Positions 42,404 to 52,840 of a stretch of 64,000 nt of DNA are shown here, piece by piece (the stretch's first letter is position 1; each line of letters opens with the position of its first letter). The stretch is from positions 45,333,526 through 45,397,525 of the forward strand of contig CM064518.1 in the NCBI GenBank assembly GCA_032716605.1, written 5' to 3'. A model generated the notes under the pieces. The model saw nothing but the letters and a program-made list of their open reading frames with translations. It was not told the DNA's origin and made no database searches. The stretch comes from Paralithodes platypus (taxonomy: Eukaryota; Arthropoda; Malacostraca; Decapoda; Lithodidae). Both the position numbers and the translations under genes were made by a program.

Positions 42404-43020
42404 TAATGAAGGTGGGAAGGAAGACAGATATTCAAACTCTTAATATCATCATTGACACCAAAGCTGGGATGGAGCTTTGGGTTTATGCTGTATTGATAAA
42501 CAAGATAAAATTACAGTCACATTATACTCATTTGAAACAATACAACACTTGATATATTCATGATTTGGATGGAATATTTGTAAAGAAGTGCCAATTTAAT
42601 GTTGCGTGGGTTCAAGTTTACAATAGTATATTGTAAATTGTTGTATATATTGAGAACAATGATTGTACCAATGTAATAGTACTTTCTAATCCACTGCAAG
42701 AGTACAAATGGGTTTTAAGAAAGTACATAATATATTTTTAAGTTACTTATGTTTGGACAAGGGGAACAGACAGGTTTTTTCGTAAATCAGAACTGTATAT
42801 TGCAGCTTTTATTATTTAGTTCACATTTTATAAGTATTTTAAGGATAGCTATGAAGATAATTTGGAACTTGCAGTACTCTAATGATTTTGACTGTTTCCT
42901 TGTGGAGCTGGGGTTTATAATTGTCCTCTTATATATCCTATCTGTTTAAAGGTAGGTGCTTTTTAGTATGTTTCCATAGACCATGAATGTGTACAATAGT
43001 CAAGAATGTTTTTACACAGA
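42404..43020. other. No gene recognised
   Basis: Short frames only (42749-42949); no support. Confidence 0.35.
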
Positions 43021-43023
43021 TGA

Positions 43024-43129
43024 ATGAGGAGCAGTGAGAGATGCTATTCATGTGTGGTAATTACAAGATTCACATAATGAGGAGCAGTGAGAGATGCTAT
43101 TCATGTGTGGTAATTACAAGATTCACATA
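43024..43129. repeat. 53-bp tandem duplication
   Basis: ATGAGGAGCAGTGAGAGATG starts each of two identical copies. Confidence 0.95.
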
Positions 43130-43189
43130 ATTTATCACTTCACTGAAAGCAGACTCGAACCCGACCCCCTCCCCGCGACCACCTCAATT

Positions 43190-43455
43190 TTGCTGCATAT
43201 TCTGGCTGATTAAAGACAATTTTATTCACCATACCTGGTTCCCATGACTCTCTCTCTCTCTCTCTCTCTGTCTCCCTCTCCCTCTCTTTCTCTCTCTGTC
43301 TTTCTCCCTCTCCTTCTTTCTCTCTCTCTCTCTCTCCCTTCTCTCTCTCTCTCCTGGCTAACTACAGATGATTTTATGCACTGTAGGCTACCTGACTCCT
43401 ATGACTGGATCAATTTCTCAATGTTTCTTACTTAATCTCTTTGTATCTTTTGAAG
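43190..43455. mobile_element. Family A-like remnant containing a (CT)n expansion
   Basis: ATATTCTGGCTGATTAAAGA CAATTTTATTCA and GATGATTTTATGCACTGTAG are family A interior words on either side of a (CT)n tract (43243-43352). Confidence 0.4.
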
Positions 43456-43458
43456 AGG

Positions 43459-43842
43459 TTAAGGGGGATCACCTGTTTTTTTTTTATCTTTCTCTCCTGT
43501 TCTCTCTTTCTCTGGCTTGTATCCATTCAGCCCCATTTAGCCAACTGTTTTAAGATGGTTATCCCCATCCAGGTGTCGATGTCTTCCTGGCGAGCGATAG
43601 CGAGCCAGCATTGTTTAGAAAAATACGGCTTTGCCGGAGACATTTTTCTATAAAGAAATTACAAATTTAGCTTGCTGTCAAAACAAATATTTATATATGC
43701 TGGCTCGCTACCGCTCGCCAGGAAAATATTGAAACCTGGATGGGGGTAAACATCTTAAAACAGTAGGCTGAATGGGGCCAAATGGATACAAGCCAAAGAG
43801 AGAGGGAGAGAAAGAGAAAACAAGCGAGGTGGGCTCCCTTAA
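43459..43842. mobile_element. Family B foldback MITE
   Basis: TTAA at 43459 and 43839. GGCTTGTATCCATTCAGCCC pairs with GGCCAAATGGATACAAGCC, GGTTATCCCCATCCAGGTG with CCTGGATGGGGGTAAAC, and CTGGCGAGCGATAGCGAGCC with GGCTCGCTACCGCTCGCCAG. Full-length sister of 766-1114. Confidence 0.75.
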
Positions 43843-43924
43843 CTGACTATCAGCACATCTTCCCATACAGACATCCATAATGGGTATCTGGAGGAATGAT
43901 ATTTTGTAAGATACAAGGATAAAC

Positions 43925-44110
43925 ACACATAGAGTTTTTTAGCCTTCTAACTGCAAGAGATGCTTCCTAAGTTATTCCATATTGGAATATTTGGAGGAAT
44001 GATGTTTGCGGTCAAAGGATAAAACACAGATAATTTGTTAGCCTTTTGACTGCGAGAGATGCTTCCCAAGTTGAGTAAAATCATCTGGTGGTGGCTAAAA
44101 TACACTCCCA
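43925..44110. repeat. Duplicated remnant with family A interior words
   Basis: TTTTAGCCTTCTAACTGCAA GAGATGCTTCC and TTAGCCTTTTGACTGCGAGA GATGCTTCC are two copies about 115 bp apart. Confidence 0.4.
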
Positions 44111-44244
44111 AAAGAGTGGTGGTCGGATGGGAATGGTTCGGGAGCACCCTACTAAACCAACGGATCTAGAGCATGGCAAGGGAGCAAAGGAAGCAAGGCA
44201 TAATTTTGTAGTGTCGTCAAAACCGTAGCGAAACCATACCCACC

Positions 44245-44543
44245 CAAAGCCGGTATCACACGAGCGCTATTTCCCTCAACTTTTATTATCAACACTGGTC
44301 TGACAATTTATGAATTAAGTTTTTTAATGATTTTACCACCAAAGTTCATCTATCTTCAGTCTAGTTTCTGATACCAATGCAACCGATTATAATGTAAAAC
44401 TTGCAAAATAAACAAACCAAAACTGGGACGACACAAGATAAACGCAAAAGAACTAATCTAAATCTCTATATGGAAATGTTGCCAGAAAAATGTTGACCAT
44501 GGAGAATTGAGACTAAAAGCTCTGGTGTGGTACGTACCTTAGC
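44245..44543. mobile_element. Family C MITE interrupted by repeat D
   Basis: GCCGGTATCACACGAGCGCT at left; GTTGCCAGAAAAATGTTGAC and GCTCTGGTGTGGTA at right. Repeat D (44386-44478) lies in the middle. Confidence 0.7.
44386..44478 (+). repeat. Dispersed repeat D inserted into family C
   Basis: GATTATAATGTAAAACTTGC to CTAAATCTCTATATGGAAAT. The surrounding C sequence resumes directly after it. Confidence 0.7.
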
Positions 44544-44604
44544 CGAACTGCAGGATGTTTACTCTTAAGTGTGTCGGTCATGTTCTTAGGTTAGCCGAGG
44601 GTGT

Positions 44605-44631
44605 CTGTCTGTCTGTCTGTCTGTCTGTCCC
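44605..44631. repeat. (TGTC)n microsatellite
   Basis: About seven CTGT/TGTC units. Confidence 0.9.
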
Positions 44632-44644
44632 GCCTCTGGAGATG

Positions 44645-45060
44645 TGCAGTCACTGTGGATATTATATCTGGTGTGAACATTGATGGACCGTTTAAACTTT
44701 TTCACCGGAAGTTATTTTTGTTTTCCATGAGGCAGGAAAGCTTCGCATACCATCGGTGTTTCCATGCATTAATTTACGAGTAAGCCTCTGTGGAAATTAT
44801 ATATGGACAGAACATTAAAGACACCAGAAGTTTTATATACTTTTTACACAAGAGGCAGAAAAGTTTCGCTTATAAATATCGCATATGATTTTATTTCCAT
44901 ACGTCAATTCACAAGTAAGTCACTATGGAATATTTAGTTTTTCTTTTTTTAAACTATATATATCTGGCGACAACATTGGTGGATGGCTTATACTTTTCAG
45001 TGGAAGTTACATGTATTTCCAACGAGGCAAATTTCTAAGCTTCGTGTACAACTCTCAGGA
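44645..45060. repeat. Three diverged tandem copies, about 140 bp
   Basis: Shared steps: CACTGTGGATATTATAT / CTGTGGAAATTATATATGG / CACTATGGAATATT, then GAAGTTA.., GAGGCA(G/A)..AAG.TTCG and CCAT(G/A)C..TTA.GA/CAAG. Confidence 0.55.
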
Positions 45061-45518
45061 TCTATAGAGTGCTTTCTTTATAAAGTGGAGACCCGCATGA
45101 ATTGCTAATTGATTATGCCCATCCTTCTATTACTTTTCATGTACTAAAATTGCAGAAAACACGGTAACTTTGTGTGTTACCTTAGCTTCTAAGTTAGAGT
45201 ATTAAAAGTGTCCAGATTAATGTATCCGTGACATTTCTTATACAATATTGAAATATCAGATATTTGATATACAGTAATTACCTCCAGTTTCAGTATATAA
45301 ACAATAACTTCAGGCATCAGACCCCAAGGTACAATATGTGTGTTACTTCGAAAACACTCTTAAGACAGTCCAATGATGATTTATTATATACAGTTTTTTG
45401 TTGATAGGCAGAATTAACATTTAATTCATTGCTAAAAAATATCTTTATAGGTTTAACCCTTCTACTTTGTTTACTTTTTTTTCAGTTTTATTTTAGCTTC
45501 AACCATAGTATGTTCAAG
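45061..45518. other. No gene recognised
   Basis: Unassigned; a degraded family A left end (TTTAACCCTTCTACTTTG) near 45453. Confidence 0.35.
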
Positions 45519-45953
45519 TTAACCCACAGAACCCCAGCGACGCAAACAGTGCGTCGGTAATATTTGTAACGCTAAACCCCAGCGACGCATACGTATGCGT
45601 CACTGTTAATTACTTCGGTCCTATGGCACCTAGAGGGCTCAGATTTGTATGGGAACTGTGTAAGTATCCCAAACAACAATGCCGATGGTTGAAAACTCTC
45701 AAAGTCCAACCGCGTGCGCGTCAGCGCGCAAAAACCTGTTTTTGGGTGTTTTTGCCTACACATTTCCCCTCTTGTAAATCCGACTTTCGGGCGCACCGTA
45801 GGACCCCTTAATGACCTAGGGGATCGGTTTTTGTGGGTTTTCCTTCATTCCTAACCCATTCCTGGTGTTTTCTGTATTTTTTTTATTTTTTTCAAAACCT
45901 GCCGGTCCTGGGTGGTACATTTATTTTAAATTGCCTGGGACTTGGCAGGTTAA
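45519..45953. mobile_element. TTAA-bounded element with subterminal palindromes
   Basis: TTAACCCACAGAACCCCAGC at left and GACTTGGCAGGTTAA at right, terminal repeats imperfect. Near the left end, CGACGCA-AACAG-TGCGTCG forms a hairpin and GACGCATACGTATGCGTC is a perfect 18-bp palindrome. The CCC start after TTAA fits piggyBac-type ends. Confidence 0.5.
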
Positions 45954-46379
45954 AAAACTTCTCTAGCAGTCAAAGCAGTTAAACATGTAAATCCATTGAC
46001 ATTGAGAAGTTTCTAACTAAGCTGAATAAAATATTATGGTGATAGCTACAGTATAATAATTTAGTCCTCATGAAAAGGGTTATTAATTTGGTTACTACTA
46101 GTTAGAACAAATGTTGGTTTTGATCATGTGATGTCCACAGCAGATGAGCTTTGGTGTAATGCACAGTCATATCTTTCATGTTACCCGGTACAGTCAGGCT
46201 CAAAAGACGTGTCCTACTTTCACAACTTCAATTTTCTCTCTTGCTATAAGAAAACATACTCTTAATAGAACTGACCAATACAGTACTTGACCACTTGTGA
46301 GTTTCAGGCTATATGGAAATTGGAGCTGTAGACATCGATATTTAGCAGAATTACCAACTAAAATACGGTTGTAGTTCAG
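45954..46379. other. No gene recognised
   Basis: Unassigned. Confidence 0.35.
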
Positions 46380-46545
46380 TACATTTATAAAAAAAAATCT
46401 CCTACTCATCGAGACAGAGAAAGGGGCGAGGGAACGCGAAAGTGGTCCCAAACCCTAGAATTGGAACCCTTGAATTTTCGAGCTCTGTCTCGAGTCGGCC
46501 ACCCGCAGCATTGGGGTTTGTGCCTGAGTACATACATAGGCCTAC
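46380..46545 (+). repeat. Repeat I, fuller copy
   Basis: GCGAAAGTGGTCCCAAACCC, CTAGAATTGGAACCCTTGAA, TTCGAGCTCTGTCTCGAGTC, GGCCACCCGCAGCATTGGGG, then CCTGAGTACATACATA. Confidence 0.65.
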
Positions 46546-46756
46546 ATGCATACATTTATATATGCATAAAACCCTATTCAACATACGTTACTTTATTATT
46601 GCATTTTTGTTTGATATTAAATTTTATGGCTCTAACTTCTGTATAGCCCAAAACTCACAAGTGGTCAAGTGAATATCAATGGTTTGTTGATGTGCATTAA
46701 AGACATACTGTATTTCATTTTACTGAAGTTGATAATATAAAGGTAAGATCAGGGTT

Positions 46757-46955
46757 ACCAAATCAAGTCTGCTAGATTGTAATTAAATGCCGATAATCGC
46801 TAGAATAAGGCCCAATCTCCACAATATTGCTCCAAAATGGTTCAAATCAACAGAATATCGCTAGAATTTATGACGCTAGATGTAGAAATTTGCCTCAAGA
46901 TCGAAGTCAATACCTCAATATGTAGCGGGAAAGGAGCTAAATTGGCAACACTGGG
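46757..46955 (-). repeat. Dispersed repeat Q
   Basis: Reverse complement of the block at 16280-16475; contains TCGCTAGAATTTATGACGCT and TTGCCTCAAGATCGAAGTCA. Confidence 0.6.
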
Positions 46956-47632
46956 TAAGATACAACTTTTGAGCATGAAGGGGTTACTGTCAAATGACGG
47001 AGGTGAATGTGCATACCATGTTTTTGTTTATAATTATAATAAGAATCGCATGAAGAAGAGAGAAACATATTGTTGGACTGTGCACTCAGGGACCATTTCT
47101 TGAGCCATATTAAATTTGCTTTTACTTTTTCATGATAGTAAACAGTTCAAATAAAAGCTAAATCTTTGTACGACACAGAAAGTAAGCATTACATTATTGT
47201 CAAGTGCATTACCAAACATTATTTGATACATAATATGGCTCATTTCCGTAACCAGGGTGGTCAATACACCAGATAATAAATAAAGGTTTATTATAAAAGT
47301 TTCAAAGCGTGGAATGATGATTGTACTGTACAGAACCTTTTTGTAGACTAGTATTGTATATACAGTACCTAATTTATGCACAGTCGCGTACTTAAGTTAT
47401 GTTCCTCTCTGTGATCTTAGGTATGGAAGTAAATTAGTATGATAGAATTATAATTACAGTTTGTTGTGCATTCATTAGTCCATCTGATAGGTGAATAATG
47501 ATTTACATGATTAATAATGAAATACACTAATAATTCGATCTTATTCTTATTTTACTTCCGTTCATAAGATCATGAAGGGGAGCAGAAGTTATGTCGGCTA
47601 CTGTACAGGGATTCACCAGCATTTAAATGTGT
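46956..47632. other. No gene recognised
   Basis: Short frames (46837-47103, 47130-47381 reverse) without support. Confidence 0.35.
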
Positions 47633-47950
47633 CTTGACCCCTGCAGGATATGGTGACACATTTCTTACATTCATTCTGGCTACCATTAGGTAATTTACCC
47701 AGTTTATGAATAGGTTTAGTGGAAGTCGAAGGGTTAACGGAGAAGGGTTTACTTCTTTGCTTCCCAAAGTTCCTCAAGATGAATATAATCTATGTTATTC
47801 AGCTTAGGAAAGATCTCTAGGAATCAAAGGGCTACAAACTACCTCAATAAACTTTTGACTCCACAGATCCCTTCAAAACTTCACAATAATCGTATGACAG
47901 TAGCTCGGATAAAAGGAAGAAACTCGCCATCTTAAACTGCATTGGTTAAG
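47633..47950. mobile_element. Family A-like compound remnant
   Basis: Interior words of A appear twice (CTGGCTACCATTAGGTAATT; ATTCAGCTTAGGAAAGATCT), suggesting two merged copies. Ends GCATTGGTTAAG. Confidence 0.45.
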
Positions 47951-48189
47951 CTACATAAATGAGGCAAGCCTGAGAATCCAGCAGGAGTTGAGTGTCTGGG
48001 ATGAGTCCAGTTGGCGGCAGCACATGTATGGACTACTATAGTCTTAATAAAGTGTTGTGTTGTACTCAAGTCTCAATAACCTTCATACATTCCAGTTTTA
48101 TGCAGTATGTTCATTGCTCCCAAATCTATTAGTCGGTCGGCTAAGTATAGTCACTCATAATAAATCGCAGACCTCGCCCATTTTAAATG

Positions 48190-48360
48190 ATGGAAGTATA
48201 GCTCTGGAAACAAACTTATGAGTAAAATATTCTATACGTCAACTATAAAACTATATATCCTATCTACTGGAAAGCAAGTTCTATCCTAAACTTAATCCAG
48301 ATAGTTATAATTGCATAAAGAAAAACAATTGGGGGTCCAAAAAAATGTGTAAGTGAATGT
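48190..48360 (-). mobile_element. Element P, partial and diverged
   Basis: Reverse strand shares TTTCTTTATGCAATTATAAC, TATCTGGATT and TTGTTTCCAGAGCTATACTT with 35671-35927; terminal repeats not intact. Confidence 0.6.
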
Positions 48361-48433
48361 ACCAAAATAACACAAATTGAAACCATCCAAGGGAATCATA
48401 ATTTCAGCATAATTAATCTCCAATGAATGGCTA

Positions 48434-48665
48434 TTAAGGGGGAGGTAGTCGCTTTTTTTTTTACCTTCTCCCTCGTGTTTACCATATTAGTTTTCAGATT
48501 TTAAGACTTTCGTTCCATTAGTTTGGCGATTTAGTTACATTTCGCCCCATTTCTTTGTCAATATTTAGACCTTTCGTGCCATTTAGGTGTCAAATTTTTC
48601 CTGGTGAGCGGTAGCAAGCCTGTAATTTGAAAAGGAACCACATTTCTCTACCGAAAAACGTACCC
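48434..48665 (-). mobile_element. Family B MITE, truncated
   Basis: TTAAGGGGGAGGTAGTCGC then TTAGTTTTCAGATTTTAAGA and CTGGTGAGCGGTAGCAAGCC; ends where the next foldback starts. Confidence 0.65.
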
Positions 48666-49192
48666 AGGGGATTTTGGAAAAATATTCTTGATTATGGGGG
48701 AATGGCTGGTCGAAAAATAAATCTGCAACCGGCTATGAAATCTGCTGGTCGAGAGAAATCGATTGGGTATATTTAGATTCGTCACGTCGTTGTGATTCCA
48801 ATGTTAGGCTATATGGATTTTTGGATGTTACCCAATTTTTAGGCCCTATAGGCCTATTTTAAAGTTTAAAAACTCCATAGGCGAATTATTTATGTATGGA
48901 TTTTGTTCATATTTATACCACAAGTACACTTTGACACGCTGAATCGAATGGCGCAAACAGAATTGTAATTGGACTATTAGGTTAGGATTAGTATAAGGCC
49001 TAAAAGAAGGGCCCAAATGACCAGATTTTGGACTTTAAATTCCTCTTTAGCCCAAACTATAAGTCCTAGGGAATTATACTTGGTGCCATTCGATTTCTCT
49101 CGACGAGTAGCTTCTATATATAGTCGTAGATTGCATTTTCGACCAGCCATTCGTCCAGTATCGAAAATATTTCTTCCAAAATCCTTGGGTTT
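48665..49192. mobile_element. Foldback element with about 110-bp arms
   Basis: GGGGATTTTGGAAAAATATT, GAATGGCTGGTCGAAAA and TGGTCGAGAGAAATCGATTG at the left are mirrored by AATCGATTT-type CATTCGATTTCTCTCGACGA, TTTTCGACCAGCCATTCGTC and AAATATTTCTTCCAAAATCC at 49085-49192. Confidence 0.7.
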
Positions 49193-49560
49193 AATTAAAA
49201 ATTAAGCCCAGGCAAATTGTAAATTTTTATCGATTTTTTGACTATTCAAGAGTATGGTATATTTGGATTCGTCTCGTCGTTGCGATTCCAAAGGTATATG
49301 AATGTTTAAATGTTGACCAAATTTTAGGCCCAATAGGTAATTTTAAAGTTTAAACACTCCATAGACGAGTTATCTCGCCCAGGCAAATCGTTGATTTTGG
49401 TCGGATTTTGACTTCAAGATTATGGTATATATGGATTCGTCTCGTCATTGTGATTCCAACGGTATATGAGTTTTTAAATTTTGACCAATTTGTAGGCCCA
49501 ATAGGCCTATTTTAAAGTTTAAAAACTCCATAGACGAGTTATCTATGTATGGATCTGTCA
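48755..49560. repeat. Three direct copies, about 150-175 bp
   Basis: TATATTTAGATTCGTCACGT / TATATTTGGATTCGTCTCGT / TATATATGGATTCGTCTCGT start the units; each continues through TTTTAAAGTTTAAA(A/C)ACTCC. The first lies inside the foldback. Confidence 0.75.
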
Positions 49561-49705
49561 GATGTTGAAAAGGGTGGGTAAGTGTAGGAACATGTTTGTA
49601 TATCTCACTCCATATGAAGAAATGAAGCTTAGATATTGTTGATACCAATTATTGATCAAAACATAGGCCTACTTGGTGCCGAGCCATCACTTATTAGCGC
49701 GACTG
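49560..49705 (+). repeat. Dispersed repeat E
   Basis: GATGTTGAAAAGGGTGGGTA, ATACCAATTATTGATCAAAA, TTGGTGCCGAGCCATCACTT. Confidence 0.65.
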
Positions 49706-49902
49706 TACCGGTAATTTTAGCCATATTTAGAAGATTTTGTGCAGTTTAAGAAGGATCTGTGGTAGTAAGAAGGGTTAAATGCGATAGTTCAAAGTCTGTT
49801 AATTGCTAGCGGACCTTTTTAAACTGAATATAATCGTGTAATAGGGTCCATAATAATGTGAAAGGCGAAGGGCCGTCACCGGTACAGTACAGAAGGGGTT
49901 AA
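49703..49902. mobile_element. Family A MITE, left end fused to repeat E
   Basis: Right end CGTCACCGGTACAGTACAGA AGGGGTTAA intact; the left end joins repeat E at GACTGTACCGG. Confidence 0.7.
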
Positions 49903-49985
49903 TGATTAGTGCGCTGAATTTTGGTGTGAGTATCCTAGGTTCGAATCCATGGAGTACCACATGTATTAATTAATGTGATTGCTTT
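49899..49985 (+). mobile_element. tRNA-like SINE fragment
   Basis: TTAATGATTAGTGCGCTGAA (A-box-like) and CTAGGTTCGAATCC (B box), then GCTTTCATT as in the other SINEs. Confidence 0.5.
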
Positions 49986-49987
49986 CA

Positions 49988-50272
49988 TTAACCCGTAGCC
50001 TACTCTACCGGCGACGTCTTTTAAATTTTATTGTGGCGACTACTAGTAATTTTTTCTCAGTTTAGGAAGGATCTCTAGCAATTATAAGGCTACGAACTAT
50101 CTCAGTCGACCCTTTTAACTACCACAGATATTTCCTAAGGTGCAGATAATCGTCTAAAGTGTTTGTAATATTTCATTAATCGATTTTAGGAGTAGAGTTG
50201 GTTGTTGGATAGAACATACTAATTATAGCTAGACCAAAATATAGCAGACGTCACTGGTACAGAAAGTCTTAA
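49988..50272. mobile_element. Family A MITE with insertion
   Basis: TTAACCCGTAGCC..CTCTACCGGCGACG and AGACGTCACTGGTACAGAAA GTCTTAA. About 70 bp of extra sequence in the right half. Confidence 0.7.
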
Positions 50273-50324
50273 TTAGGTAGCCTATATTTGTAAGTTAATT
50301 GGTGGGGTGGTGATGATATGATAA

Positions 50325-50425
50325 TATGCTAAACATGAGGGAGAAGGGGGTCCAGAAAAGCGAGTATTAAAGGGACGGGGGACTGAGTACATATGGAGGG
50401 GGGGGGGGGGGTGAGAGGAAGAGGA
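50325..50425. repeat. Family B right-end fragment and G-rich tract
   Basis: GCTAAACATGAGGGAGAAGG GGGTCC (family B), then a G15 run and GA-rich DNA. Confidence 0.5.
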
Positions 50426-50454
50426 AGGAGGAAGGAAGGGGAGGAACGGAACAA

Positions 50455-50584
50455 CGAAAGAATGCCCATATAAGGCAGAGAGTGGCTCGACCAATGAGAG
50501 AGCGCCACGTCATCACCCATCAGCAGCTCACCGACTCATGTACGAGGACTGGCCAGGTGAAGTTGGTCTCTTCTACGACGTGAC
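50455..50584 (+). promoter_or_regulatory. Candidate promoter and first exon, host gene 2
   Basis: TATAAGG at 50469, CCAAT at 50491, CACGTCAT (CRE-like) at 50506 and a strong donor GAC/GTAAGT at 50584/50585. GC-richer than surroundings and free of the repeats that crowd both sides. An ATG at 50538 opens EDWPGEVGLFYDV up to the donor (phase 2). Whether exon 1 is coding or 5' UTR is unresolved. No RNA evidence can be seen here. Confidence 0.4.
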
Positions 50585-50589
50585 GTAAG

Positions 50590-52230
50590 TGTTTTCGTTC
50601 CCGATAAGGATATATTTAATGATTTTATACTCGAGGGACTTCTTATCTTTTTATTATCGGTATTCTGTATTTACGGTGGGCTTGCTTAATCCAGGATCAT
50701 AATAGCCCGTGAAGTCTTCTCGTATGTGTCTGCGATTTTGACAAGGTTATTTAATTATTTTGTACTCGAGGGACATCAGTTTCACATGTTGTGCCTGTGC
50801 CATATTTAGCGCGCTATATCTTCACCATCCCAGCACCTGTCCTTCATCAACGTGTTCAATTAACCAGCGAAGTCGATCTATATTTACTGATTGTCATTTA
50901 AAATAGATTTAGGCTATCATACAGCTTGTGAATTAAACATAAACAAAAGGCCAGACGATACGAGGCTTCTCCTTAGGGCCTAGGCTAATAATAAAACTCT
51001 TTACTGTCTTAAGAAAACAAAAATGGAATGTGCCTGGGTAAATATATAGAAATATACCAATATCCACTATACGATCGTAAGTCTTGACACTCTGAAGTCG
51101 TATTTTAAATTAACTTGCAATGTTTAACTATTTTGATTTAATAATCCAAAATAATATCCGATTTTAACGTATGTGTCTGCGATTTTTGTAGTTATTTAAT
51201 TATTTTATACTCGGGAATTTTTAACTTTAAAGGGGCCTCTATTTCTGACTATTCTTTACTTACGGTGTGCTTGCTTAATAATCCTAAATAATAATAGCCT
51301 CTGAAGGCCTATTTTAAAATGTGCGCGTTCTTTACATGGTTAATTTATACTCTTTATTTTTTTTCGGAAAACGGCTATTCCCGACTGTTTCGATTTGCGG
51401 TGTGCTGGATTAAATAATTGTTTGATCACCTGAAGTCTTATTGTAATTTAATGTAATTTAATTACTGTAACTATCCGAATTTCTAGAAGTTAATTAGTTT
51501 TTGAATCGGTATAAAAGTACTATTTGACATTTTAATTAATGTAATCTGGCTCTAGAATTATTGCGCTTGTCAAGGTTCATTTGTTTACCGAGGTGAACGT
51601 TCGAAGCATTTTACCTATAAAGGGCCTCGCTCCTCCAACGCCAGCCAAGCGGCAAGCCGCCATCATCTCCACCATAGTTATCGATCTACTGTCTACATCC
51701 TCATCATCCTAGCACCTGTCATTAATCAACATGCTCCATTAATCAGCTAAGTCTATCTATATTCACTAGTGGCCATTCAAATGTATAACTATTATATGAA
51801 CCCGTGAATTTACATATGGCGAGACGGTACATTAGGCTAGTTTCTCCATAGGCTAACAATGGCCGCCGCCATCACCTCCACCTGTTGTGCCATATCTTTA
51901 ACATCCTAGCACCTGTCTTTCATCAACATGCTCCATTAACTAGTTAAGTGTATCTATATTCACTGGTGGCCATTAAACTGTATGTAACTTATAAAAGCCT
52001 GTGAATTAACATGAGAGCCGGTAAAACATGTCTACCTTAGCCCCGAACACCTATCAATAACATTCACCTGATGTGCCATAGGGCCTTTATCGCTCTCCCA
52101 ACACCTGTCATTCATCAATATGCTTCACTAACCAGCCAAGTCTATATTATATTCACTGGTGGCCATTAAATTATATGTAGACTATTTACATAAAAAAAGG
52201 CCAGACGATACGAAGCTTCTTAATAGGCTA
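50590..52230. repeat. Two sets of diverged duplicated units in the putative first intron
   Basis: Set 1: TATGTGTCTGCGATTTT..TTATTTAATTATTTT.TACTCG (50722, 51170) with (C/G)GGTG(G/T)GCTTGCTTAAT. Set 2, four copies near 50792, 51690, 51880, 52070: CCAGCACCTGTC.TTCATCAA, CATGCTCCATTAA, GTCTATCTATATTCACT(A/G)GTGGCCATT, GTGAATTAACAT. No gene seen inside. Confidence 0.65.
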
Positions 52231-52464
52231 GGCCTAGCCTAGGCTATGTGGATTTTTTTTTTTTTTTAATTGTTGGCCAAACCGGTATAGGCCTAGTTAT
52301 TGGCTAGGCCTAGGTAGGGTAATTTCATTATTTGTTTATTTATTGCATTTCATTGTTTTATAGGCTAGCCTAGGCCTATGTATTTTATGTAGTGTTATCC
52401 GGCCTTCAGAGCCATCAATATTTAGGCCTACATGTTTTGTTCTACAAAGTTTATATAACTTATT

Positions 52465-52574
52465 TGGTAAATATTTACGAGTCACCACAGCTGGAATCTC
52501 ATTTTTAATGGTAGTTGTGGGTTCCTATCATTCTATGCTTCATTGCTAGCCTATATACTTTTTATCTACCGGAT

Positions 52575-52620
<46 letters not shown>

Positions 52621-52840
52621 ATAGCATTAACCTAACCTAAATTTATTTGGGGGCTATTAGGTTAGGTTAGGCTAGGCCCTAATGCTAAAAAAAAAAAAAA
52701 AAAACCCAAGAAAAAAAATATAGCCTAGGCTATTTTCCGGTGGATAAAAAGTATATAGCAATGAAGCATAGAATGATAGGAACCCAAAACTACCGTTAAA
52801 AATGAGATCCCAGCTGTGGTGTGACTCGTAAATATTGACC
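52465..52840. mobile_element. Near-complete foldback element
   Basis: The left arm (ATATTTACGAGTCACCACAG, TTCCTATCATTCTATGCTTC, TATACTTTTTATCTACCGG) mirrors the right arm (CCGGTGGATAAAAAGTATAT to GTGACTCGTAAATATT). Inside, a T-run faces an A-run and AGCATTAACCTAACCTAA faces TTAGGTTAGG..CTAATGCT, so pairing continues almost to the loop. Confidence 0.8.

Noticed and set aside
43244..43435. Ser/Leu-rich frame
   Set aside because: Translation of a (CT)n microsatellite.
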